A stretch of 64,000 bases of DNA. Source: Cohaesibacter sp. GTDB taxonomy: Bacteria > Pseudomonadota > Alphaproteobacteria > Rhizobiales > Cohaesibacteraceae. Where the stretch lies: the NCBI GenBank assembly GCA_025210795.1, contig JAOAQZ010000043.1, positions 1-64,000 of the forward strand. The letters run 5' to 3'. Under the pieces are notes generated by a model, which worked only from the letters and a program-made list of their open reading frames with translations, searched no databases and was not told the origin of the DNA. Shown here in pieces: positions 62,533 to 64,000 of this stretch. Every line of letters starts with the position of its first letter. Positions within the stretch are counted from its first letter, which is position 1. The translations under genes and the position numbers were made by a program.

Positions 62533-62796
62533 ATGACAGGAGCTGAAGTGCTTGATATCGCCCGGGAAGGGGTGTGGGTGATGATCAAGATGTCCGCCCC
62601 CATCATGATTGTCGGCCTTGTGGTCGGTGTCGTGATTGCCCTGTTTCAGGCATTGACGCAAATCCAGGAAATGACACTGGTCTTTGTTCCCAAGATTATC
62701 GCCATTTTTCTTGCCCTAATGATAGGCCTTCCCTTCGTGGCCGATGTGATCGGCACCTATATGCGCTTTTTGATGGAGAAGGTCATTACGGGCTAG
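62533..62796 (+). CDS. fliQ: Flagellar export gate protein FliQ
   Basis: 87 residues from the ATG at 62533, six bases after GGAGG (62522-62526). Earlier in-frame ATG codons lie too close to or before that site. Two membrane hairpin segments with IMIVGLVVGVVIALFQALTQIQEMTL and FVPKIIAIFLALMIGLPF are FliQ. Part of the export gate. Confidence 0.95.
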   Translation: MTGAEVLDIAREGVWVMIKMSAPIMIVGLVVGVVIALFQALTQIQEMTLVFVPKIIAIFLALMIGLPFVADVIGTYMRFLMEKVITG

Positions 62797-62829
62797 GTCT
62801 TTAAGGCCGCCGCGTGGCTGTAACTGGCG

Positions 62830-63591
62830 ATGCTGTTAGAATATCTCCCTCAAACCGCTTTCATCTTTATGCTGATCTTTGCGCGCTTTGGCACATTGTT
62901 CATGCTGCTGCCTGCTTTTAGCGAGCGCAATATTGCGGTGCGGATACGCCTTACCGTCGCCTTGATGTTCACCTTGATGATGTATCCCATCGTCTCCACC
63001 CATTACGGGACGGTGCCAGCCAATCTTATCGGCGTGCTTGTTGCGATGGGCAAGGAGATCGTGATTGCCATGCTGATCGGGCTTTCCATCCGCTTGGTGA
63101 CGTCAGCTTTGCAGATTGGCGCAACAACCATTGCCTTTCAGATGGGGCTGTCCTTTGCCATGGGGCCCGATAGCGCCACGGGCGGGCAGTCGGTCACGTT
63201 GGGCCGCTTTATGAGCACTGTTGCGGTGACGCTGATTTTTGTGACGGATCTACATTATGTGATGATCGTTGCAATGCATGATTCCTATACGCTCTTTCCG
63301 GTCAATCAGGGTTTGCCGGTGGGCGATATGGCTGAATTTGCGGTTCAGACTGTGGCTGGCGCCTTTGTGGTGGGGACAAAAATTGCAGCCCCCTTCATTG
63401 TCTATGGTTTGGTATTCTATTTTGGCCTTGGGCTGCTGTCGCGCCTGATGCCGCAATTGCAGGTCTTTTTCATTGCCATGCCAGCTAATATCACCATTGG
63501 CCTTATCCTGTTCATGATGCTGCTGATTACGATTATGACCTGGTATATGGGGCATTTGGAAGAGGTGCTTGGCCGCTTTGTTGCTTCCTAA
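62830..63591 (+). CDS. fliR: Flagellar export gate protein FliR
   Basis: 253 residues, about six membrane segments. FARFGTLFMLLPAFSERNIAVRIRLTVAL at the start, IQIGA-type ALQIGATTIAFQMGLSFA, and FIAMPANITIGLILFMMLL near the end are FliR features. In many bacteria it is next to FlhB, as here. Part of the export gate core. Confidence 0.95.
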   Translation: MLLEYLPQTAFIFMLIFARFGTLFMLLPAFSERNIAVRIRLTVALMFTLMMYPIVSTHYGTVPANLIGVLVAMGKEIVIAMLIGLSIRLVTSALQIGATTIAFQMGLSFAMGPDSATGGQSVTLGRFMSTVAVTLIFVTDLHYVMIVAMHDSYTLFPVNQGLPVGDMAEFAVQTVAGAFVVGTKIAAPFIVYGLVFYFGLGLLSRLMPQLQVFFIAMPANITIGLILFMMLLITIMTWYMGHLEEVLGRFVAS

Positions 63592-63675
63592 CAGGGAAGG
63601 CGCGCAAAGTGCAGATTATGCGAAGGGTCGTAGATTGCAGGCTTAAGATAGGCTTGCAGGTGACAAGGAGCCGGA

Positions 63676-64000
63676 ATGGCTGAGAATAGCGACGAGGAAA
63701 AGACAGAAGAGCCCACCCCCAAGCGGCTGGAAGATGCTCATAAAAAAGGGGATGTGGCCAAGAGCCAAGAAGTCTCGGCCTGGTTTTCCATGCTGGGCTC
63801 CGGGCTCGTTGTCGCCTTGTTTGCAGGCTATATTGCAAGTGGTGTCAGCGACTATCTCAAAGGCTTTATCGAGCATGCCCATGCATTGGAAATTGAAGGG
63901 GGCTTGCTAGAAGAGCTTTGGAGCGAGGTTGGCTATGCCATGCTCGGGCTGATGATTTTTCCCATGGTTGCCATGATGGTAATGGCGGTGTTTGGCAATA
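63676..64000 (+). CDS. flhB: Flagellar export protein FlhB, N-terminal part (runs off the window)
   Basis: 108 complete codons up to the window edge. The ATG at 63676 is preceded by AAGGAG five bases upstream. MAENSDEEKTEEPTPKRLE and DAHKKGDVAKSQEVSAWFS are the FlhB N-terminus, then a membrane segment (LGSGLVVALFAGYIA). FlhB switches export from rod/hook to filament substrates by autocleavage at NPTH, which lies beyond this window. Confidence 0.95.
   Translation, partial: MAENSDEEKTEEPTPKRLEDAHKKGDVAKSQEVSAWFSMLGSGLVVALFAGYIASGVSDYLKGFIEHAHALEIEGGLLEELWSEVGYAMLGLMIFPMVAMMVMAVFGN

Noticed and set aside
1..64000. tRNA, rRNA, CRISPR array, insertion sequence, prophage or integrase
   Set aside because: No tRNA T-loop context, no array of spaced repeats, no transposase or phage gene seen.

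Overview
The window looks like chromosomal DNA of an alphaproteobacterium of the order Hyphomicrobiales (Rhizobiales), probably a marine, moderately GC-rich lineage of the Cohaesibacter type. The genus is a guess. The evidence is gene content: FlbT/FlaF/FliX flagellar regulators, a single-Cys DksA, MotE, a DUF6468 gene, a giant GPR/RgsE-like polar-growth protein, STAS-fused MlaE, and TTAA-N7-TTAA (CtrA-type) and GG-N10-GC (sigma54-type) promoter signals at flagellar genes. I see no insertion sequence, prophage, CRISPR array, rRNA or tRNA.

Positions 1-34 kb are ordinary chromosomal genes in short mixed-strand units. They are the 3' part of leuA; a GIY-YIG/DUF123 gene; a YdcH-type small protein; two EamA transporters; a FadL porin; a CheZ-like phosphatase with a long acidic tail; an MFS transporter; an Mla-type lipid transport operon (permease-ATPase-MCE protein-lipoprotein); threonine dehydratase; an LpxH-like phosphoesterase with a GT4 glycosyltransferase; the 1646-residue GPR-like protein; a solitary HPt protein; a ferredoxin; a methyltransferase; an MFS transporter; a TadG-like protein; a CoxE-like VWA protein; SixA-YcjX-YcjF; an FAD oxidoreductase; and a MoxR ATPase.

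Positions 34-64 kb are one large flagellar region. It holds flgE-flgK-flgL (+), flbT-flaF (-), two near-identical flagellins (-), a small unknown gene (-), flgI-rod-binding protein-flgN-like (-) divergent from fliX (+), dksA (+), flgF-flgG-flgA-flgH (-), fliL-fliM-DUF6468-motE-TPR giant (+), fliO-fliP (-), and flgB-flgC-fliE-fliQ-fliR-flhB (+, running off the end). Good sigma54-type promoters precede flgE, flgI and flgF (hook, P-ring and rod genes). CtrA-type boxes precede flgB, fliL and fliX (early export, switch and checkpoint genes). This matches the Caulobacter-style transcriptional hierarchy in which FliX couples assembly to FlbD/sigma54.

The most unusual signal is a string of hairpins between dksA and flgH (about 47.77-47.97 kb). 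Several loops repeat the motif GGGAGC(A) on the + strand, which is UGCUCCC on the - strand. The leader of the flgF operon carries two copies of the same motif. Each is a perfect 10-nt complement of one of the loops as read from the - strand. This suggests a 3'-UTR or small RNA that pairs with the leader of its own operon, or alternatively an RNA sponge for a protein that binds the leader.
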